Origin: Mayamaea pseudoterrestris
Taxonomy: Eukaryota; Bacillariophyta; Bacillariophyceae; Sellaphorales; Sellaphoraceae
DNA length: 64,000 bases
Reading direction: 5' to 3'
Assembly: GCA_027923505.1 (NCBI GenBank)
Contig: BROI01000003.1
Coordinates: 496,001-560,000 of the forward strand
The translations under genes were made by a program, and so were the position numbers. Each line of letters begins with the position of its first letter. Positions within the stretch are counted from its first letter, which is position 1. Below the pieces are notes generated by a model that was given only the letters and a program-made list of their open reading frames with translations, did not search any database and was not told the DNA's origin. Shown here piece after piece: positions 32,406 through 45,959 of this stretch.

Positions 32406-35400
32406 CCTACCAGCAAAAGCTAGTGCCCATATATACATGGCTCCGACGGCTTCGGGCTGCGACGAAGAACGTTCGCGACATTAGCATTGACATCAAGAAC
32501 GGCGGATGCCCCCCGTGACGGAAGATTATGACTATCTTTTTGACATGTTGTCGCAGCAGGCTTTGCGCATCGACAACAAGAACGCCAAGTTGAACAAGGG
32601 CAAGAAGAACGCCGACCGCCAAGCGAACAACGCGAACACTTCCGGGCAAGGACGTGGTAATGGACGCGGTTCCGGCCGTGGCGGAGGACGCGGCGGCCAA
32701 GGCGGACGCGGCGCTGGATGAGACGGTGGACGTGGTCCAAGTGAGCCGCGGTTCCGAGGACAGCCTCTCCGCGCCACTACCAGCAGCCGGCACGCGCGCA
32801 TCGGGAACAATTCCCTGGCGATTATCTGAACTTTGAACAGTTGTTGCAGAACCCCTGGTCGTACATGTCGTACGAACGACTCCGGCCGACTTAACGAGAC
32901 GAATACGCTCAGCTCATGGCTCGACGCGAAGCCGTCCCAAGACCCGCCCGCCACAACAAGACGCGCGAACAATGGCAATCGCGCGAATAACCAGCAGTCA
33001 CAAGCGGCTGCATCGGTGCCTGGTACAATCATCAGAATGACGCTGTCTCGACCGCCCGACAGCCACTCAAGGGCACCGGATGACATGATTAGTCTTTGCG
33101 CGGACGCCCTTCTCGCACTCAAGTACGAATAACACCCAGCAAGAGTTTATGGGAAACGCCGGCGCGGTACCGCGCGCAATGGTATCCGTGCGCACACTGT
33201 GAACCGATCGAGCTCGCAACGAGATCGGCGAACCGGGGCGGTGGAGCTCGACTGGAAGCGATATGAGAATCTTGAGTACTACCAACCACACGTGTAACGT
33301 GACAGGTTTGAGCGACCACACGGTTCGCGACCTTCAAGTCGGAACTGGCGTCGCATTGATTGAGACTCGGACTGGACCCATTATCGGTCAGTTCAACCAG
33401 TATGCTTTGTACGACGGTGCTGAATCCATTCATGCTCCATCGCAGCTTCGTTCGTACGGACATCTGATCGACGACGTCGCTCGCTCCCAGAATGGAGCAC
33501 AAGCCATTGTCACCAGTTGTGGCAAGACCATCCCCTTGGCGATCCGCGACGGCTTGCCTCGTATGGATATGCGTCCGCCGACGGACGCAGAGTTGGAAAT
33601 GTATCCGACGGTCATTTTCTCTGCGGACACCCTTTGGGATCCGGCGGAATTGGATAATGAATGGAACGAAGAAGAACTTGAGTTTAATCGTCGCTTCGAC
33701 GAATTGGAAGAAGCCCACGGTTTCGTCGACGCCCGCATGGATGACTTCGGCGACGCCACCTACCGGAACAACATGAATTCAGTGGAACGTGTGGTGCAGT
33801 ATGTCGATCGCAATCAGGCTGATACGACGCGCCAAGCCAATGCACGACGCATAATGCCACAAGAACCTGACTACCAAGCGCTTCGACCCTACCTTGGCTA
33901 CACGCCACTTGAACGAGTCAAGCGCACCATTAAGAATACGACACAGCTTTTCCGTGCATCGGCACACACCCCATTTCGCCAACACTTTAAGTCGCGATTC
34001 CCTGCCGCCAATGTGGTTCGTTTCCATGACGATACGGCGACAGATACCTGGTTTTCCAAGGAAGCCGCCTTTAACGACGGAATCCGCGGCCATGGCGGAT
34101 GCAAGATGATGCAACTGTTCGTCGGCAAGAAGAGTCTGCTGACGAGGGGATACCCACTGAGAACCGAGAGTGACATGCCCATGGCGCTCGAAGACTTCAT
34201 TCGAGACATTGGCGCTCCCGACTTGCTCATTAGCGATAACTCGCGAGTGCAGCTCGGGAAGCAAGTTGAAACCTTGTTGCGATTCTACGCGATTCGTGAC
34301 CAACAGAGCGAGCCCGGATACCAGAACCAGAACCCTGCCGAGCGTCGCATCCAAGAAGTCAAGTCATCAGTCCAGAACATCATGAACCGTACGGGCGCAC
34401 CCGCTGGAGCCTGGCTCCTATGCGCGCTGTACGTAATCGCCTTATTCAACAATCTGGCGACCGAGTCCCTCAACTGGAAGACCCCTACTGAAGCCGCCTT
34501 CAACCGAGTACCCGACATTTCGCCGTTCCTGCAGTTCAAGTTCTGGGAACGAGTGCCTGTGAAGCTGGAGCCGACGACGCCGCCGACATTTCCTCACACC
34601 AAGGAAGCAGCAGGACGCTGGGTCGGCATTGCAGAACAAGGGTACTTCACCAGTGCCATCGAGCGACGGAATGGTGTCGCCGTTCAACGTTTTCTGGTGA
34701 CGAATCACTACGGAAGCTGAAAGCGCTGAACTCCAGTCCGAACGACCACTGTTCGCAGAACCTTGTTCGACGCGCGCGAACGAAGTCCAACAAAGCTGTC
34801 GACGAGTTTGACGATGATTATGACCTAGTCGGTCCGGTGTTTGAACACGACCTTACACCGACCCCAGCGCCTGATTCTGGGGGAACCGTGGATGAAGACG
34901 CATTCACGTTGGAAAGCGCTGCCGAGTTAGCGTTCGGTGATCCCGACGGACCCATGCCGTCCTTTACTCCGGCTGAACTGATGGGACGCACTGTCCTTCT
35001 TGACGAGGAAGACGGCTCCACGCGACGTTACAAGGTTATCGAGCAACTGAACGATCGCGATGAAGCCAACCACAAGATCATCAAGTTCCGATTGAGTCTC
35101 GGCGACGGCGACGTCGACGAGCTTATTACCTACAACGAACTAGCCGACCTGTGCGAACGGCAAGATTCTTTACGACTGGGGGACGATGACAACGACGACC
35201 AGTACTACAAGTTTGATTTCATTGACGGACATGAAGGTCCACTGACACAAGCCGACGCTACGTATCGCGGCTCATCCTACAACTTGCTCATCCAATGGGC
35301 AAATGGCGAGAAGACCTGGGAGCCACTCGCATTGATTATCAAGTCCGACCCTGTGACCGTTGCCGAGTACGGCAAGCGCAAGGGTATGCTGGACAAGGAT

Positions 35401-37199
35401 GGATGGAAGCGCTTGAGGCGCATGGCAGGACGCACTAAACTGTTTAACCGCATGTGCAAGGCTGCAAAGAAGAACCGTGTCCAAGAAGCGCGTTTCAAGT
35501 TTGGCGTTCAAGTTCCTAATACCTGGAAGGAAGCGAACCGCCTCGACGCTGCTAATGGAAACACCCTGTGGGCTGACGCCGTCAAGACTGAGATGGAGCA
35601 GCTACACGAGTACGACACTTTCATCGACAAGGGCATCGGTGCCTTCATGGAAAGTGACTGGAAGCGCATCAACGCGCATCTTGTTTTCGACTGCAAGAAC
35701 GATCTACGACGTAAGGCCCGACTCGTCGCCGGGGGACATTTGACCGCTCCGCCCAAGGACTCCGCCTACTCCGGCGTTGTATCTATGCGAAGCATCCGAA
35801 CCATAGCACTGTTAGCTGAACTGAACGACCTCAAGTTTTGGGCTGCCGATGTCGGTAACGCCTACCTCGAGGCCAAGACCAAGGAAAAGGTCTACATTGT
35901 TGCCGGTCCCGAGTTTGGACCATTGGAAGGCCATACCTTGGTCATCTACAAGGCACTATACGGATTGCGCACTTCTGGCGCGCGTTGGCATGAGCACTTT
36001 GCCGACACACTCCGCGACATTGGATTCTACCCAAGCTACGCGGACCCTGACGTCTGGATGAAAGACTGTGGCACTCACTACGAGTACGTCGGCGTGTTCG
36101 TCGACGATCTGGCTATGGCCATGAAAGATCCACAAGCCTTCACGGACCTCCTCAAGGAGAAGTACAAGTACAAGTTGAAGGGCGTCGGCGACATCAAGTA
36201 CCACCTTGGAGCCGACTTCTATCGTGATCCCGATGGAACCCTCTGCATGAGCGCGAAGACCTACGTCGGTCGCATGCTCAAGAACTACGAAACCATGTTT
36301 GGCGAGAAGCCACGCAAGCGCAAGTCACCGCTTGACGACGGGGACCACCCCGAACTTGACCTTACCGAAGAGCTGGATGCCCGTGGCATTCAACAGTACC
36401 AGTCTCTTATCGGTGCCCTCCAGTGGGCAGTGACCCTATGTCGACTTGACATTCATTGTGCCGTAATGACACTTGGCCGATTCCGCTGCGCCCCGCGCCG
36501 TGGACACCTGGACCGAGCCAAGCGAGTCTGCGGTTACCTAGCTGAGTACCCTGATGCGGCGATTCGTTTCCGGACGAAGATCGTCGATCACGGGGAACCT
36601 ACCAAGTATGATTGGTTGCAATCGGTCTACGGCAACTCAAGCGAAGAGCTTCCGTGGAACATGCCGATCCCGAAGGGCAAGCCTGTGCAACTAACTACCT
36701 TTATGGACGCGAACCTGTACCATGATTACACTACTGGACGTTCCGCAATGGGAGTCCTGCATTTCCTGAACCAGACGCCCGTCGAATGGTTCTGCAAGCG
36801 TCAGAATACTGTCGAGACTGCAACGTACGGATCCGAGTTCGTCGTCGCCAAGACCGCGACGGAACAGATTATGGATTTCCGATACTCCCTACGCATGTTG
36901 GGAGTTCCTTTGAGTGGACCAGCCTGGATGTTCGGCGACAACGAAAGTGTCAAGAAGTCGTCAACGATCCCGCACTCCACACTTTCTAAGCGACACAATG
37001 CGCTCGCCTACCACCGAGTTCGCGAGGCCATTGCAAGCAATGTTCTGTACTTTGAGCACATCTTCGGCAAGCAGAACGTCGCCGACGTTCTTACCAAGTT
37101 CTTGCCGCATGCCACGTTCCGACCCCTGATCATTCCGATTCTTTTCTGGAAGGGTGATACGGCAAACCGATCGTTGTCACAAGCCTAGATCAAGGGGGA

Positions 37200-37498
37200 T
37201 GACACAATATTATTGAGTTGAGTTGACCTGCGTCTCATGACAAGACGGTTAGCTACCTGTGTTTTGTATGCATTTAATCCTGTGCAGGGTTGAGTCACAC
37301 TTGTGACCGAATCCTCACATACATGAGTGAAATCGCTGACGATCGAGGCGTGAACCTCGACCGTGAACCCAGTGAGAACGAGAAAGAAGCGCACGAGTAG
37401 AGTAGCGAGTAACATGCACTATTCTAGCAATTGAGTTTGTTTGTTTGCTTTACGCTGGACGAAGAGGTTGATCGCTCCGAGTCCATTGTAGTCGCTGG
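37200..37498 (+). repeat. Young Copia family LTR, copy 5 (incomplete)
   Basis: Starts TGACACAATATT immediately after the polypurine tract downstream of the pol stop, as expected of a 3' LTR. It lacks its outer end and passes directly into the right satellite array (CTGCGCTACAAGATGG). Confidence 0.88.
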
Positions 37499-39790
37499 CT
37501 GCGCTACAAGATGGTAGGCTTGGCTGGTGTCTCAGGGGATGGCAATGTATTTGGTGACAACTTGTCACCAGTCTCAGCCCGCAGATGCCATGACATTCAA
37601 ACACCCCTACAGCAGGCCTTGTAGGTGCCCAAACAACACCAGAATGGTGCCAACATCATTATTCAGGCTACGCTACAAGATGGTAAGCTTGGCTGGTGTC
37701 TCAGGGGACGACAATGTATTTGGTGACAACTTGTCACCAGTCTCAGCCTTCAGATGCCATGACTTTCAAACACACCTACAGCAGGCCCTGTAGGTGCCCA
37801 AATAACACCAGAATAGTGCCAACATCATTATTCAGGCTGCGCTACAAGATGGTAGGCTTGGCTGGTGTCTCAGAGGATGGCAATGTATTTGGTGACAACT
37901 TGTCACCAGTCTCAGCCCGCAGATGCCGTGACATTCAAACCCCCCTACAGCAAGCCCTGTAGGTGCCCAAATTACACCAGAATGGTGCCAACATCATTAT
38001 TCAGGCTGCGCTACAAGATGGTAGGCTTGGCTGGTGTCTCAGGGGATGGCAATGTATTTGGTGACAACTTGTCACCAGTCTCAGCCCTCAAATGCCATGC
38101 ATTCAATTGCCCCTATAACATGCCCTGTAACCACCCAAATCACAACGGAATGCTGCCAACATCATTACTCAGGCTGCGCTACAAGATGGTAGGCTTGTGT
38201 GTTGTCTCAGGGGATGGCAATGTATTTGGTGACAACTTGTCACCAGTCTCAGCCCGCAGATGCCATGACATTCAAACGCACCTACAGCAAGCCCTGTAGG
38301 TGCCCAAATTACACCAGAATGGTGCCAACATCATTTTTCAGGCTGCGCTACAAGATAGTAAGCTTGGCTGGTGTCTCAGGGGACGACAATGTATTTGGTG
38401 ACAACTTGTCACCAGTCTCAGCCCGCAGATGCCATGACATTCAAACGCCCCTACAGCAAGCCCTGTAGGTGCCCAAATTACACCAGAATGGTGCCAACAT
38501 CATTATTCAGGCTGCGCTACAAGATGGTAGGCTTGGCTGGTGTCTCAGGGGATGGCAATGTATTTGGTGACAACTTGTCACCAGTCTCAGCCCGCAGATG
38601 CCGTGACATTCAAACGCACCTACAGCAAGCCCTGTAGGTGCCCAAATTACACCAGAATGGTGCCAACATCATATTCCGGCTGCGCTACAAGATGGTAAGC
38701 TTGGCTGGTGTCTCAGGGGATGGCAATGTATTTGGTGACAACTTGTCACCAGTCTCAGCCCGCAGATGCCGTGACATTCAAACGCCCCTACAGCAAGCCC
38801 TGTAGGTGCCCAAATTACACCAGAATGGTGCCAACATCATTTTTCAGGCTGCGCTACAAGATGGTAAGCTTGGCTGGTGTCTCAGGGGATGGCAATGTAT
38901 TTGGTGACAACTTGTCACCAGTCTCAGCCCGCAGATGCCATGACTTTAAAACACACCTACAGCAGGCCTTGTAGGTGCCCAAACAACACCAGAATGGTGC
39001 CAACATCATTATTCAGGCTACGCTACAAGATGGTATGCTTGGCTGGTGTCTCAGGGGATGGCAATGTATTTGGTGACAACTTGTCACCAGTCTCAGCCCG
39101 CAGATGCCGTGACATTCAGACACACCTACAGCAGGCCCTGTAGGTGCCCAAATTACACGAGAATGGTGCCAACATCCGTTTTGAGGCTATGCTTCAAGAT
39201 GGTATGCTTGGCTGGTGTCTCAGGGGATGGCAATGTATTTGGTGACAACTTGTCACCAGTCTCAGCCCGCAGATGCCATGACATTCAAACACATCTAAAG
39301 CAAGCCCGGTAGGTGCCCAAATTACACGAGAATGGTGCCAACATCATTTTTGAGGCTGCGCTACAAGATGGTAAGCTTGGCTGGTGTCTCAGGGGATGGC
39401 AATGTATTTGGTGACAACTTGTCACCAGTCTCAGCCCGCAGATGCCGTGACATTCAAACGCCCCTACAGCAAGCCCTGTAGGTGCCCAAATTACACCAGA
39501 ATGGTGCCAACATCATTTTTCAGGCTGCGCTACAAGATGGTAAGCTTGGCTGGTGTCTCAGGGGATGGCAATGTATTTTGTGACAACTTGTCACCAGTCT
39601 CAGCCCGCAGATGCCAGAATATTCAATTGCCCCTATAACATGCCCTGTATACGCCCAAATCACACCAAAATGGTGCCAACATCATTATTCACTCTGCGCT
39701 ACAAGATTTTATGCCTGGTGGGTGTCTCAGAAAACTGCGATGTGATTGGTGACAAGGTATCACCGTTCTTGGTCCATATATGCCATGGTT
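37499..39790. repeat. 169-bp tandem satellite, right array (13-14 monomers)
   Basis: Same monomer and orientation as the left array, with regular 169-base spacing and both inverted repeats. The variant with AGAATATTCAATTG appears once, near 39620. The last monomer (about 39700-39790) diverges and fades into unique sequence, which marks the right edge of the array. Confidence 0.95.
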
Positions 39791-40171
39791 TTCAACAGCT
39801 CATTCTCAAGCTCTGCCACTTCCTGCTTTCAATGAAACAAAGTAAATGTCAACAACAGCAAGTATTATGAAATGTTCTGCAAAAGGCTTATTTGGTAGCC
39901 AAACGCCAGTGGATCAGGCACCGTTTCAAGGGATTTGCATGTTTGGCACCGTTTTTTGGCCAAAAAAGAGTCTTTCACCACCATTCTTGACAAAATAAAG
40001 ATGTATACTTCTCTAATGCAAAAGGATTCCGATACGGGGACTGCCATTTTTGTCACCGTTCACTCATTCACCATGGCAGCCAACCAAGACGAAACAGACT
40101 GGGCATACAGCCACGCCAAGCAGCTTCTCGAAGAAGACTTGGTGAATGGCATCATTCCACTTGATTCAAAG

Positions 40172-40176
40172 CTAAT
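40172..40176. repeat. Target-site duplication, left copy (CTAAT)
   Basis: CTAAT directly precedes the LTR start (TGACACG). An identical CTAAT follows the other LTR at 46308-46312. Five bases is the usual Copia duplication length. Confidence 0.88.
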
Positions 40177-40505
40177 TGACACGATAATATCAGACGAACC
40201 TTTATTCCAGCGACTACAATGGACTCGGAGCGATCAACCTCTTCGTCCAGCGTAAAGCAAACAAACAAACTCAATTGCTAGAATAGTGCATGTTACTCGC
40301 TACTCTACTCGTGCGCTTCCTTCTCGTTCTCACTGGGTTCACGGTCGAGGTTCACGCCTCGATCGTCAGCGATTTCACTCATGTATGTGAGGATTCGGTC
40401 ACAAGTGTGACTCAACCCTGCACAGGATTAAATGCATACAAAACACAGGTAGCTAACCGTCTTGTCATGAGACGCAGGTCAACTCAACTCAATAATATTG
40501 TGTCA
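40177..40505 (-). repeat. Young Copia family LTR, copy 6 (3' LTR)
   Basis: A complete 329-bp LTR that by eye shows no difference from the one at 45979-46307. It is the 3' LTR of the minus-strand element. Inward it meets satellite sequence instead of the polypurine tract and pol end. Confidence 0.92.
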
Positions 40506-40708
40506 ATTTGGTGACAACTTGTCACCAGTCTCAGCCCGCAGATGCCGTGACATTCAAACGCCCCTACAGCAAGCCCTGTAGGTGCCCAAATTACACCAGA
40601 ATGATGCCAACATCATTATTCAGGCTGCGCTACAAGATGGTAGGCTTGGCTGCTGTCTCAGGGGATGGCAGTGTATTAAGTGACAACTTGTCACCAGTCT
40701 CAGCCCGT
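40506..40708. repeat. 169-bp satellite patch inside the Copia element
   Basis: About 1.2 satellite monomers (including GGTGACAACTTGTCACC) lie between the 3' LTR and the pol end of the minus-strand element. The orientation is that of the main arrays. Confidence 0.9.
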
Positions 40709-43700
40709 TGACCGCTTTCTTGACACTTTCTTGCCGAACATCCAGGCTGGTCCACTCAAAGAACTCCCAACATGCGTAGGGAGTATCGGAAATCCATAAT
40801 CTGTTCCGTCCGGTCTTGGCGACGACACTCGGATCCATACGTTGCAGTCTCGACAGTATTGTGACGCTTGCAGAACCATTCGACGGGCGTCTGGTTCAGG
40901 AAATGCAGGACCTCCCATTGCGGAACGTCCAGTAGTGATCATGGTACAGGTTCGCGTCCATAAAGGTTAGTTAGTTGCACAGGCTTGCCCTTCGGGATCG
41001 GCATGTTCCACGGAAGCTCTCGGTCCGTAGTCGCGTGACAACTTGTCACCAGTCTCGCCCGCAGGATCGCCGACTCAGGTACACAGCTAACCGCAGCCCG
41101 TAGGTAGCCCGGTGCGCCTGGAAGGGCGCCCAAGTGTAATTACGCTCAATGAATGTCAAGTCGACATAGAGTCACTGCCCACTGGGGGGCACCGATAAGA
41201 GACTGGTACTGTTGAATGCCCGGGCATCCAGCTCTTCGGTACGGTCAAGTTTGGTGCTGTCAGGTGACTTGCGCTTGCGTGGCTTCTCGCCAAACATGGT
41301 CTCGTAGTTCTTGAGCATGCGACCGACGTAGGTCTTTGCGCTCATGCAGAGGGTTCCATCGGGATCACGATAGAAGTCGGCTCCAAGGTGATACTTGATG
41401 TCGCCGACGCCCTTCAACTTGTACTTGTACTTGTCCTTGAGGAGGTCCGTGAAGGCTTGTGGATCTTTCATGGCCATAGCCAGATCGTCGATGAACGCGC
41501 GACGTACTCGTAGTGAGTGCCACAGTCTTTCATCCAGACGTCAGGATCCGCGTAGCTTGAGAAATCCAATGTCGCGGAGTGTGTCGGCAAAGTGCTCATG
41601 CCAACGCGCGCCAGAAGTGCGCAATCCGTATAGTGCCTTGTAGATGACCAAGGTATGGCCTTCCAATGGTCCAAACTCGGGACCGGCAACAATGTAGACC
41701 TTTTCCTTGGTCTTGGCCTCGAGGTAAGCGTTACCGACATCGGCAGCCCAAAACTTGAGGTCGTTCAGTTCAGCTAACAGTGCTATGGTTCGAATGCTTC
41801 GCATAGATACAACGCCGGAGTAGGCGGAGTCCTTGGGCGGAGCGGTCAGATGTCCCCCGGCGACGAGTCGGGCCTTACGTCGTAGATCGTTCTTGCAGTC
41901 GAAAACAAGATGCGCGTTGATGCGCTTCCAATCACTTTCCATGAAGGCACCGATGCCCTTGTCGATGAAAGTGTCGTACTCGTGTAGCTGCTCCATCTCA
42001 GTCTTGACGGCGTCAGCCCACAGGGTGTTTCCATTAGCAGCGTCGAGGCGGTTCGCTTCCTTCCAGGTATTAGGAACTTGAACGCCAAACTTGAAACGCG
42101 CTTCTTGGACACGGTTCTTCTTTGCAGCCTTGCACATGCGGTTAAACAATTTAGTGCGTCCTGCCATGCGCTTCAAACGCTTCCATCCATCCTTGTCCAG
42201 CATGCCCTTGCGCTTGCCATACTCGGCAACGGTCACAGGGTCGGACTTGATAATCAATGCGAGTGGCTCCCAGGTCTTCTCGCCATTTGCCCATTGGATG
42301 AGCAAGTTGTAGGATGAGCCGCGATACGTAGCGTCGGCTTGTGTCAGTGGACCTTCATGTCCGTCAATGAAATCAAACTTGTAGTACTGATCGTCGTTGT
42401 CATCGTCCCCCAGTCGTAAAGAATCTTGCCGCTCGCACAGGTCGGCTAGTTCGTTGTAGGTGATAAGCTCGTCGACGTCGCCGTCTCCGAGACTCAATCG
42501 GAACTTGATGATCTTGTGGTTGGCTTCATCGCGATCGTTCAGTTGCTCGATAACCTTGTAACGTCGCGTTGAGCCGTCTTCCTCGTCAAGAAGGACAGTG
42601 CGTCCCATCAGTTCAGCCGGAGTAAAGGACGGCATGGGTCCGTCGGGATCCAGACCGGCTAACTCGGCAGCGCTTTCCAACGTGAATGCGTCTTCATCCA
42701 CGGTTCCCCCAGAATCAGGCGCTGGGGTCGGTGTAAGGTCGTGTTCAAACACCGGACCGACTAGGTCATACTCATCGTCAAACTCGTCGACAGTTTCGAC
42801 TTGGACTCGTTCACGCGCGGGGCGCGCGTCGAAGACAGGTTCCGCGAACAGTGGTCGTTCGGACTCGGGTTCAGGAGCGCTTTCAGCTTCGGCGCGCAGG
42901 TTATGTCCTTTGGAGAAGGGACGAACGTTGGATCGGACGACAACCATTCCAGTCCGATCGGATCGGACTTGGTACGTGAGGATGTCACCCTTGTTCTCTG
43001 CAATGCCAACCCAGCGTCCTGCTGCTTCCTTAGTGTGGGGAAATGTCGGCGTCTCATCGGCTCCAGCTTCGTACAGGACTCGTTCCCAGAACTTGAACTG
43101 CAGGAACGGCGAAATGTCGGGTACTCGGTTGAAGGCGGCTTCAGTAGGGGTCTTCCAGTTGAGGGACTCGGTCGCCAGATTGTTGAATAAGGCGATTACG
43201 TACAGTGCGCATAGGAGCCAGGCTCCAGCGGGTGCACCCGTACGGTTCATGATGTTCTGGACTGATGACTTGACTTCTTGGATGCGACGCTCGGCAGGGT
43301 TCTGGTTCTGGTATCCGGGCTCGCTCTGTTGGTCACGAATTGCGTAGAATCGCAACAAGGTTTCAACTTGCTTCCCGAGCTGCACTCGCGAGTTATCGCT
43401 AATGAGCAAGTCGGGAGCGCCAATGTCTCGAATGAAGTCTTCGAGCGCCATGGGCATGTCACTCTCGGTTCTCAGTGGGTATCCCCTCGTCAGCAGACTC
43501 TTCTTGCCGACGAACAGTTGCATCATCTTGCATCCGCCATGGCCGCGGATTCCGTCGTTAAAGGCAGCTTCCTTGGAAAACCAGGTATCTGTCGCCGTAT
43601 CGTCATGGAAACGAACCACATTGGCGGCAGGGAATCGCGACTTAAAGTGTTGGCGAAATGGGGTGTGTGCCGTGCGCCGAAAAAGCTGTGTCGTATTCTT

Positions 43701-45959
43701 AATGGTGCGCTTGACTCGTTCAAGTGGCGTGTAGCCAAGGTAGGGTCGAAGCGCTTGGTAGTCAGGTTCTTGTGGCATTATGCGTCGTGCATTGGCTTGG
43801 CGCGTCGTATCAGCCTGATTGCGATCGACATACTGCACCACACGTTCCACTGAATTCATGTTGTTCCGGTAGGTGGCGTCGCCGAAGTCATCCATGCGGG
43901 CGTCGACGAAACCATGGGTTTCTTCCAATTCGTCGAGGTGACGATTAAACTCAAGTTCTTCTTCGTTCCATTCATTGTCCAAGTCCGCCGGATCCCAAAG
44001 GGTGTCCGCAGAGAAAATGACCGTCGGATACATTTCCAACTCTGCGTTTTCGAGGCAAACCGTCGCGGATCGCCAAGGGGATGGTCTTGCCACAACTGGT
44101 GACAATGGCTTGTGTTCCATTCTGGGAGCGAGCAACGTCGTCGATCAGATGGCCGAACGAACGAAGCTGCGATGGTGCATGAATGGATTCAGCACCGTCG
44201 TGCAAAGCATACTGGTTGAACTGACCGATAATGGGTCCAGTCTGAGTCTCAATCAATGCGACGCCAGTTCCGACTTCGGAAGTGCACCGTGTGGTCGCTC
44301 AACCTGTCACGTTACACGTGTGGTTGGTAGTACTCAAGATTCTATGCCTTCCGCGAGTCCACACGTTCGCACCGCCGTCAATCAGCGATCCTTGGCGGGT
44401 CGTGTTGCTCGAGCTCGATTCACAATACGTAACGCACGATACCATCCTTCGGTATGCGCGTTCCTTCTTCCCTAAACTCTTGCTGGGTGTTTTCGCGCTT
44501 GGTGCAGACGACGCAGCGTTCCAGGAAGATCTAATCATATCATCCGGTGCACCTTGGTGGCTGTCGTCGAAGCCGTCGAGGGCCGGCATCATTCTGTCTT
44601 GTGCCAGGCACCGAGGCGGCCGCTTGCTGCTGGTTTTCGCGGTTGCCATTGTTCCCTTGGCGTCTTGTGGCTGTCTTGGACGGCTTCGCGTCGGCCATGA
44701 GCTGGCGTTTCGTCCTCGTTAAGTCGCGAGTGCGTTCGTGCGACGTTGCGACCAGGGTTCTGCAGCAACTGTTCAAAGTTCAGATAATCACCAGAGTGCG
44801 TTCCCGATGCGCTTGCGTACCGGCTGCTGGTAGTGGCGGCGGAAGAGCCTGGTCCTCGGAATCCGCGGCTCCTTGGGACCTCGTCGTCCCCGCGCGTCCG
44901 CCTTGGCCTGTCTCCGCCCCGCGGAACCGCGTCCTTCCGTCTTGTCCGGGTTCGCGTTGTTACGCGGCGGTCGGCGTTCTTCTTCTTGCCCTTATTCAAC
45001 TTGGCGTTCTTGTTGTCGTGCGCGGGCCTGCTGCGGCACATGTCGAAAAAGCAGTCATAATCTTCGTCCGGCGGCGTCTGGGTCACCATTGCACTGATGA
45101 TGCGTCGTCGTTCCAATTGCGCGTGGTCGAGCGTCGTGCTGTGGGGCGAGTTCGTCGCCTTCTTCGGGCCAGTGTACTTTCTTGTCATCCGTCCTCCGGG
45201 CCGGAACTCTTGAATTCTTCGAGCTGTTCGTGTGTTTAGGACCTTGTAGTGTCTTTCGTCCGTCAAATCCGGCTTGCGGTTCGTTCGCTTGAGGTGCTAA
45301 CTTCTTTCGCCGGAACCAAACTTGGTCCGAGTTAGCGATAAACGTCAGCGTCAGACTTGTCGCCGTACTTCATCAGGGCGGCTGGTGTCCGGGGGCTTCG
45401 AGACAATTGCGAAAGCGCGGTGTACCCGAAGACTTGCTGATTCTCGAATTCTAATTTCTCTTCTTCCGTGACTGTGCGTCTTGCTGCCGAGCACGTTTGA
45501 ACAGCCATGGAGCTTAAACGTTGTGGTGCGCTCCAACTACCCGTGGGGATGTTGGGAGCGTTTTGTGGTCCTTATCGTCTCGTTTCGTCTTGGGTTCGGC
45601 GACCCAGCATCTTCTTCCTTTTTCGCTTCTCAGCCTTGATGGTCTCATTTTCCAGTTTGCTGGCGGTCCGGCTGCTTCTTCTTGGACTCGAGTACATAGT
45701 ATCCTTCTTACGCTTCCGCGCGATTTCTTGTTTCCGCGAGACGCTTGGTTCGCTCGCTTGCCCTCAAGCACGCCCCTTTTGTGTTCGGGGTCGTCGTGTG
45801 GTAAACCATTCCGTCATCGGAGGACAAGGTTCCGTGGACTGCTGTTGTTTCGTCCCGCGGTCCTCTGCTGGGGCTAGTTGCTCCTTTTGTTAAGTACGCC
45901 TCCAGCGCTCTCCGTCGCCGTTGCTCTTTCTTCCCTCTCTTCCTGCTCTCGGTCAAGCA

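Larger units (their letters stand above)
31462..37498 (+). mobile_element. Young Copia family element, plus strand, inside the satellite
   Basis: Parts in order: incomplete 5' LTR (31462-31762); degenerate satellite (31763-32405); gag-side region with a glycine/arginine-rich tract (about 32410-33250; GRGSGRGGGRGGQG); integrase (about 33950-34560; C-terminal SEPGYQNQNPAERRIQEV); reverse transcriptase (about 35500-36250; VFVDDLAMAM); RNase H (about 36690-37110; ending HIFGKQNVADVLTKF); polypurine tract AAGGGGGA; and incomplete 3' LTR (37200-37498). It carries a few breaks and looks young, since pol is close by eye to the minus-strand copy at 40700-44140. No target duplication is visible because both LTRs are incomplete and joined to satellite. 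Satellite inside the element is not part of any normal Copia layout. Confidence 0.85.

Noticed and set aside
23453-39790. CRISPR-like array (regular repeats with dyads)
   Set aside because: Monomers are contiguous and similar along their whole length. There are no unique spacers between short repeats, and the genome is eukaryotic.
40030-40055. TTCCGATACGGGGACTG near the interrupted gene, resembling the 3' part of tRNA-Glu
   Set aside because: Only a short acceptor-end similarity; no T loop, anticodon arm or D arm follows, so it is not a tRNA gene.
40290-40514. Frame starting MLLATLLVRFLLVLTGFTVE, seen at every LTR copy and resembling a signal peptide
   Set aside because: It lies wholly inside the 329-bp LTR, antisense to the element, and recurs only because the LTR is repeated.
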